Shown one piece after another: positions 8,332-16,922 of a stretch of DNA of 64,000 nt. The stretch is from contig NZ_CP025581.1 in the NCBI RefSeq assembly GCF_002865585.1, positions 2,604,001-2,668,000 on the forward strand, written 5' to 3'. The first letter of the stretch is position 1, and the number at the start of each line of letters is the position of its first letter. The translations under genes were made by a program, and so were the position numbers. The notes under the pieces were generated by a model. It made no database searches. It saw nothing but the letters and a program-made list of their open reading frames with translations, and was not told the DNA's origin. Source of the stretch: Nocardioides houyundeii. GTDB taxonomy: Bacteria > Actinomycetota > Actinomycetes > Propionibacteriales > Nocardioidaceae.

Positions 8332-8937
8332 ATGGCCCGGCCCGACACCCGGCAGGGTCTGCTCGACGCCGCCGAACGCCTCTTCGCCGAGCGCGGCATC
8401 CCGACGGTCTCCGACCGTCAGGTCGCGGAGGCGGCCGGCAACAGCAACCACTCGGCGGTGCACTACTACTTCGGGGGTCGCGACGGACTGCTGCTGGCCC
8501 TCGTCGCCCGCCACCGCGAAGGGCTCGAGCCGGAGCACCAGCGCCTGTTCGAGCAGTCGGACTCGCTGCTGGGCGACATCCGGGCGCTGGTGATCCCGCT
8601 CACCGAGCGCTTCGCCTCGCTGCCCAGCCCGTCCTGGCGAGCCAGGTTCCTGGACCAGGCGCTGCACGACCCGCCCACCACCGCACTCCTCCGTGCCCAC
8701 GGAGGCTCGGTCGCAGCGAACGTCGTCCGCTCCCTGGTCGGGCGGCTGGCGCACCTGGACCCCCGTGTGGTCGAAGCGCGGGCGAAGCTCACCACCCACA
8801 TCGTGGCCACGGCGTGCGCCGAGGTCGAGGAGCGCGCGGCGCGGTCCGGAGAGACCGCCCCCTGGCGCGACACCGGCGACTTCCTGTGTGACGCGCTCGC
8901 GGGGCTCTTGCAGGCGCCGATCACCCGCCGCGACTGA
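8332..8937 (+). CDS. TetR-family transcriptional regulator
   Basis: This 201-residue protein has the TetR helix-turn-helix near residues 10-55: a LLDAAERLFAERG helix, then VAEAAGNSNHSAVHYYFGGRDGL, the family signature. The C-terminal two-thirds is the variable helical ligand-binding domain. It is transcribed away from the duplicated membrane-protein gene, and the 16-bp palindrome at 8261-8276 lies in the gap, so it probably represses both genes until a ligand binds. An AGAGGACGAG ribosome-binding region precedes the ATG. The inducer cannot be read from the sequence. Confidence 0.88.
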   Translation: MARPDTRQGLLDAAERLFAERGIPTVSDRQVAEAAGNSNHSAVHYYFGGRDGLLLALVARHREGLEPEHQRLFEQSDSLLGDIRALVIPLTERFASLPSPSWRARFLDQALHDPPTTALLRAHGGSVAANVVRSLVGRLAHLDPRVVEARAKLTTHIVATACAEVEERAARSGETAPWRDTGDFLCDALAGLLQAPITRRD

Positions 8938-8949
8938 CGGCGCTCGCCG

Positions 8950-9129
8950 CTACATCAGCCGCCGGGCCAGGATGAGACGGAGCCTCCTCGGCTGGTACCA
9001 GGGCGCGGCGGGAGCCGTCTGGACGTACCCCTGTCGTTCCTCTGCCGTCGGTGGACGGCCCATCTGTCGGATGAAGTGATGGACCCATGCCTGGTCGTGA
9101 AGTTCTGCGGAGGAATCTGAGGTAGCCAT
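8950..9129 (-). CDS. Small hypothetical protein (59 aa)
   Basis: This short reading frame begins MATSDSSAEL and contains HHFIRQMGRPPTAEERQGYV, ending in an Arg/Leu-rich tail. A strong AGGAGG site lies 7 bases before the chosen ATG, and a second in-frame ATG directly upstream (9132) has poorer spacing. Codons are mostly G/C-ending. It lies just downstream of the hemerythrin-like gene on the same strand, about 70 bases away, and may be the last gene of that operon. No family is recognised and no membrane segment is visible. Confidence 0.55.
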   Translation of the reverse strand: MATSDSSAELHDQAWVHHFIRQMGRPPTAEERQGYVQTAPAAPWYQPRRLRLILARRLM

Positions 9130-9200
9130 CATGAGGCCTCCTGGGACGCAACCTGGGACGCCGAGGTCTGGACGCCAGACCAACCAAGATATGCCGTCGG

Positions 9201-9911
9201 TCAAGGGGTGACCCGGGTGACGGGCGACTCGCCGCGCCGGAACACCCGCCGCCGTTCCACGACACCGGCTGCCCGTCCCAGGCCGCGACTGGCCGCCTCC
9301 AGCCTGGCGCGCCCCAATGCCGGCGCCCGCCGAGCACCCAGGTCGACCAGGTCGCGCGAGCGGTCCAGGACCGTCAGGGGAAGCGCCGCCAGCGCGTTGC
9401 CGGGCGGCCGACGCGAGACCACGGGGTGCGGGCGGGTCGGCGCGGTACGCCGCACGAGCTCCCACGCCACACCGAGCCGGCGCAGCCGCCGTACATCCAG
9501 GCGCTGCTGCAGCGCCGGTAGCAGGGCGTCCTCCTCGTCCCGGACGTCCTCGCGCAGCACCTGCACCAGCCGTTCCAGGACTGCGGCGCGCTCCTCGGCC
9601 CCCAGCCGGCCCCCGTCGAGGCTGGTCACCAGATCGTTGACCTCCTGGTGCTCCTGCTCCACCTGACGCGTCAGCGCCTCGCCGTCCGGCAGCACCCTGC
9701 GGACCACCGGCCACAGCACCGACTCCTCGGCGAAGGCGTGGGGGAAGACCAGCCGGTAGATCTCGTGCAGCACCTGGTCCTGCTCGGGGCCGGGGGCCCG
9801 AGGCAGTCTCTCGAGCAGGGCGTCCAGCCGGACATGGTCCCGCTTCTGCCGGACCAGGACGCTCCACGGACCGCCCAGCTGGTCCTCATCCTGTTGCGCC
9901 AGTGATGCCAC
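9201..9911 (-). CDS. Hemerythrin HHE-domain-like protein (second copy)
   Basis: This 236-residue protein is a hemerythrin/HHE-domain relative. Metal-ligand-like positions occur in DHVRLDALLERL near residue 25, FPHAFAEESVLWPVV near 55, VEQEHQEVNDL near 85 and DVRDEEDALLPAL near 120. The C-terminal 80 residues are Arg-rich and of low complexity. It resembles the product of 4335-4895. It starts with GTG and overlaps the end of a small membrane-protein gene (9886-10107), so it probably belongs to one operon with that gene and the metal permease upstream. Link to metal or peroxide stress is inferred from that context. Confidence 0.72.
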   Translation of the reverse strand: MASLAQQDEDQLGGPWSVLVRQKRDHVRLDALLERLPRAPGPEQDQVLHEIYRLVFPHAFAEESVLWPVVRRVLPDGEALTRQVEQEHQEVNDLVTSLDGGRLGAEERAAVLERLVQVLREDVRDEEDALLPALQQRLDVRRLRRLGVAWELVRRTAPTRPHPVVSRRPPGNALAALPLTVLDRSRDLVDLGARRAPALGRARLEAASRGLGRAAGVVERRRVFRRGESPVTRVTP

Positions 9912-10107
9912 GGTGGCTCCTTCCCGGTGCGGGTTCGGCCCTGGACGGGGAGGCCGCCAGGTGGTTTCGCGCTACCTGGCGGGTGACCAGGACGGCGGCC
10001 ACGGCCAGGGCGACGACGAGTCCGTACGTACCCGTGGTGAGCGCGAGCATTCCGGCCAGCGCCAGGTGGAGCCTTGCGGTGGAGAGTGCGAGGAGGTGCA
10101 TGAGCAT
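9886..10107 (-). CDS. Small membrane protein (73 aa)
   Basis: This frame encodes one long hydrophobic stretch at about residues 12-44, possibly two helices, followed by a basic segment and a Pro/Ser/Arg-rich tail. It lies 24 bases after the metal-permease gene and overlaps the hemerythrin-like gene by 26 bases. That close packing on one strand is the main reason to accept it. No family is recognised. An alternative ATG two codons in (10101) is equally possible. Confidence 0.5.
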   Translation of the reverse strand: MLMHLLALSTARLHLALAGMLALTTGTYGLVVALAVAAVLVTRQVARNHLAASPSRAEPAPGRSHRGITGATG

Positions 10108-10131
10108 GCCTTTCGACGAGGTCGAGGGGTG

Positions 10132-11289
10132 TCAGCCGAGCAGGAGGATGCCGGCGCCCACTGCCAGGGCCGGGATCGTGGTGAGGACGGTGGCGAGCAG
10201 CGCCGAGCGGTGCTCCAGCGCGAGCAACGGGATGAGCGCATCCCCGTCCTGGCTCACCGTGTTGGCGACCAGGGTGGACAACGGCATCCCGCCCGCCAGG
10301 AAGATCCCGGCGAAGACGATCTGGATGGCGCAACCCGGGATCAGGCCCACGCAGGCACCCACGACCACGCCGGTCAGGCCGAAGAGCGGGAGCTGGGAGC
10401 CGTCGAACCCGGTGCCGGCCTGGACGAGCGACCAGGCGAGATACGCCGCCGCGACCCAGACCGTCACGAAGGCGACCTCACGCCCGCTGTGCCGCAGCAT
10501 CGCTGTCACCGAGGCCGGGCTCGCCGTGCTGGTGTCGTCGTCGGCGACCTTGAAGCCGTCGCGGACGAAGGCCACCAGGCACAGGGTCGTGCCCACGGCA
10601 CCCAGGCTCAGGTAGGGGTCGACGCCGCCGAACAGCGCCGCGCCCAGCGCCGCGGGATCCGCGAGCTGGAACGTGACCGGGAGGCTGACCAGCAGGCCGC
10701 CCCCCAGGAAGAGCCAGAGAGCGGCCGGCAGCGGACCGAGATCCTGTACCCCTGCCAGGACCGAGGTGCCCTGGGGCGTGGCCCCGACCGCCGTGGGCGC
10801 CTCGCGCTGCAGGACTCCAGGCCCCGGGCCGTCCGCTGCGGCGATCCGCCCCCCGCACGCCGCGACCGGGGCGGCTGCGGGACCGTCGTCACGCAACCGG
10901 GGCGCCATGCCGAGCAGGTCCACCGCGTACCCGGTCGCGGTGCCCGTGACCACGAGCAGCACCTTCAGCTGCAGCGTCAGGACCGGGTCGGCGGCGAGCA
11001 GCACCCAGGATGCGTCCCCCATGGTGGCGACCAGCGCGGAGACCGCCGCCCCGTAGGAGACCGCCCCCCGGGAGTAGACCGCCATCACGATGATGGCGCC
11101 GCCACATCCCGGGGGGACCGTGAGCAGGGCCGCCACCAGGGGGCCCCACCCACGTCGTCGCTCCAGGGCTGCGTCCAGCCGGTCCCCCCACCGATAGCGT
11201 GCCCACCCGAAAGGGGCCGCGAGCAGGGCCACGAAGACGCCGACCTGCATGAAGGCGTCGGCCATCGGACGGATGACGAGCTCGAGCAC
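10132..11289 (-). CDS. Putative 10-TM heavy-metal/manganese permease (ArsP_2-like)
   Basis: This 385-residue polytopic protein has about ten hydrophobic helices in two blocks separated by an Ala/Pro-rich cytoplasmic linker near residues 125-185. Two matching signature loops are visible: PPGCGGA at about 59-65 and IPGCAIQIVFAG near 315, one in each half. This is the pattern of the putative manganese or heavy-metal exporter family (ArsP_2-like). GTG start with AGGAGG five bases upstream. It heads an apparent operon with a small membrane protein and a hemerythrin-like protein, and a manganese catalase gene lies directly upstream on the same strand, which favours manganese handling. The ion is inferred. 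Confidence 0.72.
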   Translation of the reverse strand: MLELVIRPMADAFMQVGVFVALLAAPFGWARYRWGDRLDAALERRRGWGPLVAALLTVPPGCGGAIIVMAVYSRGAVSYGAAVSALVATMGDASWVLLAADPVLTLQLKVLLVVTGTATGYAVDLLGMAPRLRDDGPAAAPVAACGGRIAAADGPGPGVLQREAPTAVGATPQGTSVLAGVQDLGPLPAALWLFLGGGLLVSLPVTFQLADPAALGAALFGGVDPYLSLGAVGTTLCLVAFVRDGFKVADDDTSTASPASVTAMLRHSGREVAFVTVWVAAAYLAWSLVQAGTGFDGSQLPLFGLTGVVVGACVGLIPGCAIQIVFAGIFLAGGMPLSTLVANTVSQDGDALIPLLALEHRSALLATVLTTIPALAVGAGILLLG

Positions 11290-11323
11290 GAGAGCCTCCT
11301 TGGAGCTGACGGGTCGTCTCGGG

Positions 11324-12240
11324 TCACTCGCCGGTGAGCTTCTCCTTGGCCTTGTGCATCAGGTTCTCCGCGCCCTGCTTCAGCGACCCGGCCGCGTTGC
11401 CGGGGTGCCGGGCCCCATGCTGCCGTCGTAGGTGGCGAACAGCAGCGGGTCCGGCGCCGGGACCTGGTTGATGTCGTCGGCCAGCGGCACGCCCTCGGTG
11501 AAGATCAGCTCCTTGTCGCCGATGAGGGTGTTGCCCTGGGCCCAGCGGCCCTCGCCGGCGCGGCTGCCCTCGGTGAACGAGTAGAACGTGCGGCCGGGCT
11601 CGTCGTCCTCGACCTCCTTGAGGGAGTCCTCGAGGCCGTCGGTGAAGCCGTCCTCGATGAGCTGCTCGATGCCCAGCAGCCACTGCTGCTGGTGGTAGGT
11701 GTCGCGCGCCAGGTTGAACTGCAGCGTCTCCTTGACGCCCGGGTCGTCGGTCATCTGGTAGACGCGTGCCGTCTGCAGCCGGCTCTGCGCCTCGGCCGCC
11801 ACGTTGCTGCGGAAGTCGGCCAGCAGGTTGCCGCTCGCGACGATGTAGCCGCCGTTCCACGGGACACCCTGGCTGTTGGTCGGCATGGCGGCGCCGCCCG
11901 TGACGATCGCGTGCTGCACGTTCTGCCCACCGAGCACCGCGGCGAGAGCGGGGTTGGCGGCGGCCGCCTGGGCCTGGGTCTCGGACGGCGCGCCCTCGAG
12001 GAGCCGAGCCATCATCGTCACGAGCATCTCGACGTGACCGATCTCCTCGGTGCCGATGTCGAGGATCATGTCCTTGTACTTGCCGGGGACGCGGCAGTTC
12101 CAGCCCTGCCAGAGGTACTGCATCATCACCGTCATCTCGCCGAACTGACCTCCGACGAGCTCTTGGAGCTTCGCTGCGAAGAGCGCATCGGGACGCTCGG
12201 GCTTGACCTGGTTCTGAAGCTGCTTGGTGTGCCGGTACAT
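11324..12240 (-). CDS. Manganese catalase (Mn-containing), C terminus frameshifted
   Basis: This is a non-haem di-manganese catalase that breaks hydrogen peroxide into water and oxygen. Ferritin-like helices carry the ligand motifs GEMTVMMQYL near residue 35, EEIGHVEML near 70, and RDTYHQQQW near 185. In frame, translation stops after 286 residues at 11380. In the next frame a Lys-rich helix ending HKAKEKLTGE continues to 11324 with fully G/C-ending codons. One extra C within 11400-11401 would join the two and give about 305 residues. The indel is either a sequencing error or a recent mutation. It should not destroy the catalytic core. ATG start with a GAGGGG site. Confidence 0.85.
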
Positions 12241-12507
12241 GGCTGCCCCTCACATCGTCACCGGTGCGCCTCTCGCACCGCGTGCCCTCCACCTTGGCGA
12301 CGCCGCGTCCCGGAACCATGACACCGCCATGCCCCCTCACGTGCTCCGGGCCGCGTGCTCCGCCGTCACGCGCACGTCACGACGGCGTCCCACCTACCCC
12401 CGGGGATGGATCAATGATTGGACTCACCCGGGCCGGGTACCGTCCTAGATCTGACCGGTCAAGACAGCGCCGGAGGCCTGCTGGCTCACGACCTGCGAGG
12501 TCGCACC

Positions 12508-13296
12508 ATGGCACCACCCCAACCCGCCCGACTCTCGCTCCTAGGTGGATTCGCACTCGTCTTCGACGACGAGCCGGTGGCGCTGCCTGCGCCCGCGGAG
12601 CGGCTGCTGGCCCAGCTGGCGATCAACCATCGTCACCGCCCCGCGCGGCGGGCCGTGCTGGCCGAACGCATGTGGGCCGATGCGTCCCCGGCTCAGGCCG
12701 CCTCCAACCTGCGCTCGGTGCTGTGGCGACTCCCCCGACCCCGCGGACGTCAGCTGGTGCGGTCGGAGACCACGACCCTCCGTCTCCCCGCCGACCTCGA
12801 GGTGGACCTCTGGCAGGGCGAGGCGATGGCCGAGCTCCTCTGCACGGCGCAGGATCCTCTCCGGCCGCTCACCGACGAGGACCTCCTCCTCCTTCTCGGT
12901 CAGGACCTGCTGCCCGACTGGTACGACGAGTGGCTGAGCGTGGAACGGGAGAACTTTCGGCAGAAGCGGCTCCACGCCCTGGAGCGCTACGCCGCCCGGC
13001 TGCGCGAGCAGCAGCGGTTCGTCGACGCGTTGTCGGCCGGTCTCACGGCGGTGCGGGCAGAGCCGTTGCGCGAGTCGGCCCACCGCACCGTCATCGAGGT
13101 GCACCTGGCCGAGGGGAACCACGCCGAGGCGTTGCGCCAGTTCCACGACTACCGCCGGTTGCTGGCCGATCAGCTGGGACTTCCGCCCTCACCCGTCATC
13201 CGGGAGCTGGTCGCTCCGCTGCTCGGACGACCAGTCGAACGGCGCCGCCGCCCGGTCTCTCGCCGGCATGCCCCAGGGCGGACTGCGGAACGCTGA
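12508..13296 (+). CDS. BTAD-domain (SARP-like) transcriptional regulator
   Basis: This 262-residue protein has an N-terminal winged-helix region starting LSLLGGFAL (residues about 8-90) and a C-terminal bacterial transcriptional activation domain with TPR-like helices (about 100-245), including DLLPDWYDEWL and the closing DYRRLLADQLGLPPSP. This is the build of short SARP/BTAD regulators, which in actinobacteria switch on secondary metabolism or stress genes. The ATG at 12508 is chosen for a GAGG site 7 bases upstream. The longer frame from 12418 lacks one. No direct-repeat target was identified next to it. Regulated genes are unknown. Confidence 0.8.
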   Translation: MAPPQPARLSLLGGFALVFDDEPVALPAPAERLLAQLAINHRHRPARRAVLAERMWADASPAQAASNLRSVLWRLPRPRGRQLVRSETTTLRLPADLEVDLWQGEAMAELLCTAQDPLRPLTDEDLLLLLGQDLLPDWYDEWLSVERENFRQKRLHALERYAARLREQQRFVDALSAGLTAVRAEPLRESAHRTVIEVHLAEGNHAEALRQFHDYRRLLADQLGLPPSPVIRELVAPLLGRPVERRRRPVSRRHAPGRTAER

Positions 13297-13440
13297 GGGT
13301 CCATCCGGGCGCCGGCGACCTCTCGCGTGAGCGCCGGCTCGGGGCTATCCTGAGACGGTGCCTGACGCGAAGGTCAGGCCGTTACAGCCGTAGCCGCGCG
13401 TCACCACGAGCGCCCCGCCTGCCCCGGTCTCGGAGGATCC

Positions 13441-14145
13441 ATGGCGAACGCTTCTGACAACGTCGCCAGCGCACTGTCGGGTGCTGCCCAGGCGATCAAC
13501 GTCTCCAGCTCCTTGGAGGACACCCTGGACGGCATCGTCCACGCCGTACTGGTGGCACTGCCCGAGTTCGACCACGCCGGCATCTCGATCATCCACAGGG
13601 ACGGCAGGATCGAGACCCTGTGCGGCACGGACCAGTTCGTCTGGGACCTCGACGAGCTCCAGTACTCGCTGGCAGAGGGGCCGTGCGTCGACGCGATGCG
13701 CGAAGAGCGGGTCGTCATCGTCGAGGGGGCCCGGCACGACCAGCGCTGGCCGAACTACATGCCCCAGGCCGCCCGACGGGGGCTGCGCGCCCAGCTGGCC
13801 CTGCAGGTCTACACCGGGGCCGAGACCATCGGCGGGCTCAACCTGTACTCGACCGAGTCGGAGGCGGTTCCGCCCGAGTCCTTGCAGGTCGCCGACCTGT
13901 TCGCCACGCATGCCGCGATCGCGCTGGGCCAGGCACGCACCGAGGACCAGCTGCACCAGGCGGCATCCGGGCGCAAGGTGATCGGCCAGGCCATGGGCAT
14001 CGTCTCCGAGCGCTACCAGATCCCCGAGGAACGGGCCTTCCAGTTCCTGGTCCGCGCCTCCCAGACCAGCAACGTGAAGCTGCGCCTGGTCGCCGCGGAG
14101 ATCGTCGCAGCCACGAACGAGAAGTACGCGGCTTCACCGGGGTGA
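13441..14145 (+). CDS. GAF-ANTAR protein, RNA-binding antitermination regulator
   Basis: This 234-residue protein has a GAF sensor domain (about residues 20-160) with the LAEGPCVDAMREERVV and ALQVYTGAETIGGLNLYS phrases. A C-terminal ANTAR domain (about 168-225) contains GRKVIGQAMGIVSERYQIPEERAF. ANTAR domains bind paired hairpins in nascent RNA and prevent termination. In actinobacteria GAF-ANTAR proteins are usually single-gene regulators of membrane or lipid metabolism. A GGAGG site precedes the ATG. It follows a BTAD regulator gene on the same strand with a 144-bp gap, so it may have its own promoter. The signal bound by the GAF domain is unknown. Confidence 0.9.
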   Translation: MANASDNVASALSGAAQAINVSSSLEDTLDGIVHAVLVALPEFDHAGISIIHRDGRIETLCGTDQFVWDLDELQYSLAEGPCVDAMREERVVIVEGARHDQRWPNYMPQAARRGLRAQLALQVYTGAETIGGLNLYSTESEAVPPESLQVADLFATHAAIALGQARTEDQLHQAASGRKVIGQAMGIVSERYQIPEERAFQFLVRASQTSNVKLRLVAAEIVAATNEKYAASPG

Positions 14146-14155
14146 CCGACGCCCG

Positions 14156-15882
14156 TCAGGCGGTGGCCCGGGGGCGGCGGCGCGCCGGTCGCCGGATGGC
14201 GGAGCCTGGCTTCGACGCCAGCAGGGGGTCGAAGTCGTCGGTGACCGGCGTCAGGCGCGCCTCGTCCACGAAGACGGCCCCGTCGCGCACCTCGGCGAAC
14301 AGGTCACGGCCGAGCACGGCACCGGCGGTGCCCATCCCGCCGTAGATGGTGGCGTTGATGCCGAACATGTGCTCGGTGCTGCCGCCGGCCAGGAACAGGC
14401 CCGGGATGTGGGTGGTGACCCGGGGCCGGAACGGGCCGAGGTTCCTCAGCAGCGGCGCGATCCCGTAGCAGGAGCCGCCGGTGGTGAGCGTGAAGCGCTC
14501 CTGGGTGATCGGGGTGGACGCCTCGCAGAAGACCATCCGCTCCCGGAGGTCGGGGATCATCAGCTCGGCGGTGTCGAGCACCCGCTGGGTGAGCTCCTCC
14601 TTGAGCTGGAGGTAGCGCTCGTCCCGGCCGTATCCGCCGCCGTCCGCGGGGCTGGTGCTGACGTTCCAGAACGCGTGCTCCTTCGGCGCCCAGCTGACGA
14701 GCTCGAGGGTCGAGAACCCGGGTGGTGCCGAGTGCGTCCCCTCGGGGTCCTTGGCGGTGGGGCAGCTGATGCCCACGGGCATCCGATCCGGGCAGCGGCC
14801 CGCGGCGACCTCTCGGTAGTAGCCGTCCACGTCGTTGGTGGGCCACACCCAGGCCAGCGGCGGGGTTCCCCGCTCGCGCAGGTCAACGTCGAGGGCGACG
14901 TACACCGCGAACATCGGCAGCGTCATCTCCAGGCTGTCCAGGCGGCGCCGCAACCGTCGGGTCAGGTGCTCCTCCCCCACGAGCTCGGACCAGGTCTTGT
15001 GGAAGTCGGCGGCTGAGACCACGACCCCGGCTCGGATCTCCTCGCCGCCGCGGAGCCGGACGCCCACGGCCCGTCCGTCCTCGACCAGGATGTGCTCGAC
15101 CCGCGCCTTGGTGCGGACCCGGCCGCCGTGCGTCTGGACGACGTCGGTCAGGTGGGCGCCGATCACCTGTCCGCCCCCTCGCGGGTAGTACGCCCCCGCC
15201 TGGAGGTAGTGGTGGAGGAAGCCCGCGTGCATCGCGGTGGGTGTGCGGTGCGGAGGCCAGGTGTAGTCGCCGTTCTCGGCGAGGATCACCGCCTGGGCGT
15301 CGGCGCTGAGACCGCACGCGGCCATCAGCTTGGTGATCGGTCGCACCCCCAGCGCAGCAGCGCGAAGGGGCGCATGCGCGGCCGTTCGCCGGCGGCGATG
15401 GTGCGCATCACCTTGACGCACCGTCGCAGGCCGGGCTCCTCGTCGGGGAAGGCCTCGATCAGGCGGTCCAGGTAGGTGTCCCAGCCGGTCGGCGTCTGGA
15501 ACGTGGTACCGGGGATCATGATCTGGCAGTGGCCCTCGGGGCGCTGGCGGAGCCACTTGATGCGCTCGGTCAGGGCCAGTCCGGACAGCGCCGTCTGCAT
15601 TCTCCCCCCGGGTCCGCACTCGCCGACGTAGTGGGTGCCGACGTCGAACTCGAACTTGTTGCCGGCGCGGCGGAAGACCTGGGTGCTGCCGCCGACCACC
15701 TGGTTGGCCTCCAGAACCAGCACCCGCTTGCCGTTGGCCGCCAGGTACGCCGCGCAGGTGAGGCCGCCCGGTCCGGCGCCGACCACCACCGCGTCCCAGA
15801 CCTCCGGGTCACCGTCCTGACCGGCCCCCGGGCGCACGTGCAGGCTCACATCCGGGCTGGGGACGGGCGTGGTCTGCGTCAT
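14156..15882 (-). pseudogene. Phytoene-desaturase-like NAD(P)/FAD oxidoreductase, one-base frameshift
   Basis: This is a CrtI/CrtISO/retinol-saturase-like flavoprotein. The N-terminal frame (15882 to 15325) has the FAD motif VVVGAGPGGLTCAAYL near residue 32 and LVLEANQVVGGSTQ. It ends early as RWGCDRSPS. The remainder continues in another frame from about 15345 to 14156, with the LTTGGSCYGIAP and GLFLAGGSTEHMFGI segments typical of the family C terminus. Adding one base to the five-G run (15346-15350, plus-strand C) would restore about 575 residues. Both parts have normal codon use, so it is a very recent mutation or a sequencing error. An operator-like palindrome lies upstream, next to a TetR gene. 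Confidence 0.8.
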
Positions 15883-15901
15883 CGCGAATCGCTTTCCGGG
15901 A

Positions 15902-15930
15902 AGTTATCTGGAGTAAGACTCCAGTTAACT
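15902..15930. promoter_or_regulatory. Candidate TetR operator upstream of the oxidoreductase
   Basis: Two 13-base arms, with AGTTATCTGGAGT at 15902-15914 and ACTCCAGTTAACT at 15918-15930, are inverted repeats with a single mismatch around the spacer AAG. The site lies 20 bases before the oxidoreductase start, between it and the co-directional TetR gene. Symmetry and placement fit repression by that TetR. Confidence 0.72.
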
Positions 15931-15963
15931 CGTTTCCGACCCCCGTGCCAAGTGCGCAGCACC

Positions 15964-16632
15964 TCAGGCCGACGACGAGTTCAGGATGAGTCCGTCGAGC
16001 AGCACCAGTCCAGCCTCGATCACCGCCGACTCCACCCGCTCCGGCGACAGCACGAGGGCGTCCCTGCGCAGCGCGAGCGCGGCGACCCCGTTCCAGGCGC
16101 CGAACAGGAAGTACGAGGTCAGCTCCGGATCGACCTGCCGGATCGCCCCGGTCTCCACGGCGTCGCGGATGCTCTGCTCAAACTCTCCGCGCAGCTGGCT
16201 GAACCTGGCGACCACCTCGCCCTCGACCTCGGTGCGTGGACCGCGCTCACCGGTGACGATGAGGTACCTCAGCACCGCCGGGTGGTCCAGGAGGAGTCGC
16301 CGGTAGGCGGAGCCGACGCCGGCGAAACGCTCCAGCGGGGAGACCTGGGCGGCGTACGCCGAGCGCAGCGCCTCGGTGGCCACGGCCAGCACGCGCTCGG
16401 TGACGGCGGCCAGCAGCCCGTCCTTGGTTCCGAAGTGCACGTAGACCGAGGCGGGCGAGATGCCCGCCTGCGCGGCGACGTCCTCGATCCGGATCTCCTC
16501 GGGCGCGCGCTGGGAGAGCAGCAGCTCGGCCGCATCCAGGAGGAGCGCCCGAGTGCGTTCCCGTCGGCGCGACCCGCGCGCTGCCGCGGCGCGGGCGGCC
16601 TCGGGAGTCTCGTCGCTGGTCACGTCGCACAT
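15964..16632 (-). CDS. TetR-family transcriptional regulator
   Basis: This regulator of about 222 residues has a standard TetR DNA-binding domain: LLDAAELLLSQRAPEEIRIEDVAAQAGISPASVYVHF lies near residues 35-70, split here into its recognised helices. The rest is a helical ligand-binding domain. The ATG at 16632 gives the short start MCDVTSD. A GTG three codons in (16623) has a better-spaced AGGA and is a real alternative. It is encoded just upstream of the phytoene-desaturase-like gene on the same strand, and the 29-bp palindrome between them suggests local control of that gene. Confidence 0.87.
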   Translation of the reverse strand: MCDVTSDETPEAARAAAARGSRRRERTRALLLDAAELLLSQRAPEEIRIEDVAAQAGISPASVYVHFGTKDGLLAAVTERVLAVATEALRSAYAAQVSPLERFAGVGSAYRRLLLDHPAVLRYLIVTGERGPRTEVEGEVVARFSQLRGEFEQSIRDAVETGAIRQVDPELTSYFLFGAWNGVAALALRRDALVLSPERVESAVIEAGLVLLDGLILNSSSA

Positions 16633-16658
16633 CCTAGGGCCGACTCGCCGGGGCCGAC

Positions 16659-16922
16659 TCAGGCCAGGGAGAGGAAGAGCTTCTCCATCTTCTTCACGTC
16701 CAGGCTGTCGACGTCGTCGCCGTTGGTCAGGCACTGCTGGAGCCCCGTGGCGACGATCGCGAAGCCGGCGCGGTCCAGCGCCTTGGAGACCGCTGCGAGC
16801 TGGGTGACGACGTCCTCGCAGTCGCGGCCCTCCTCGAGCATCCGCAGGACGCCGTCGAGCTGACCTCGGGCACGCTTGAGGCGGTTGACGACCGGGGTCA
16901 TCTCGGTGGGGTCAAGCTTCAT
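16659..16922 (-). CDS. cstR: CsoR/CstR-family repressor, likely persulfide-sensing (CstR-like)
   Basis: This 87-residue all-helical protein belongs to the CsoR (DUF156) family, from VVNRLKRARGQLDGVLRMLEEG through to the C-terminal helix. Cys35 and Cys64 occupy the two conserved thiol positions, but the copper-ligand His found four residues before the second Cys in CsoR is Gly60 here. Two thiols without that His is the pattern of CstR, which forms persulfide or polysulfide links and releases its operator. The neighbours (DUF302, thioredoxin, rhodanese, MBL-rhodanese fusion, TauE) support this. Its ATG overlaps the upstream stop as TGATG. Likely operators are the three repeats at 17749-17856. 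Confidence 0.83.
   Translation of the reverse strand: MKLDPTEMTPVVNRLKRARGQLDGVLRMLEEGRDCEDVVTQLAAVSKALDRAGFAIVATGLQQCLTNGDDVDSLDVKKMEKLFLSLA

Noticed and set aside
11290..11323. Possible manganese riboswitch near the metal permease
   Set aside because: Only 34 bases lie between the permease start and the catalase tail, too short for the known element.
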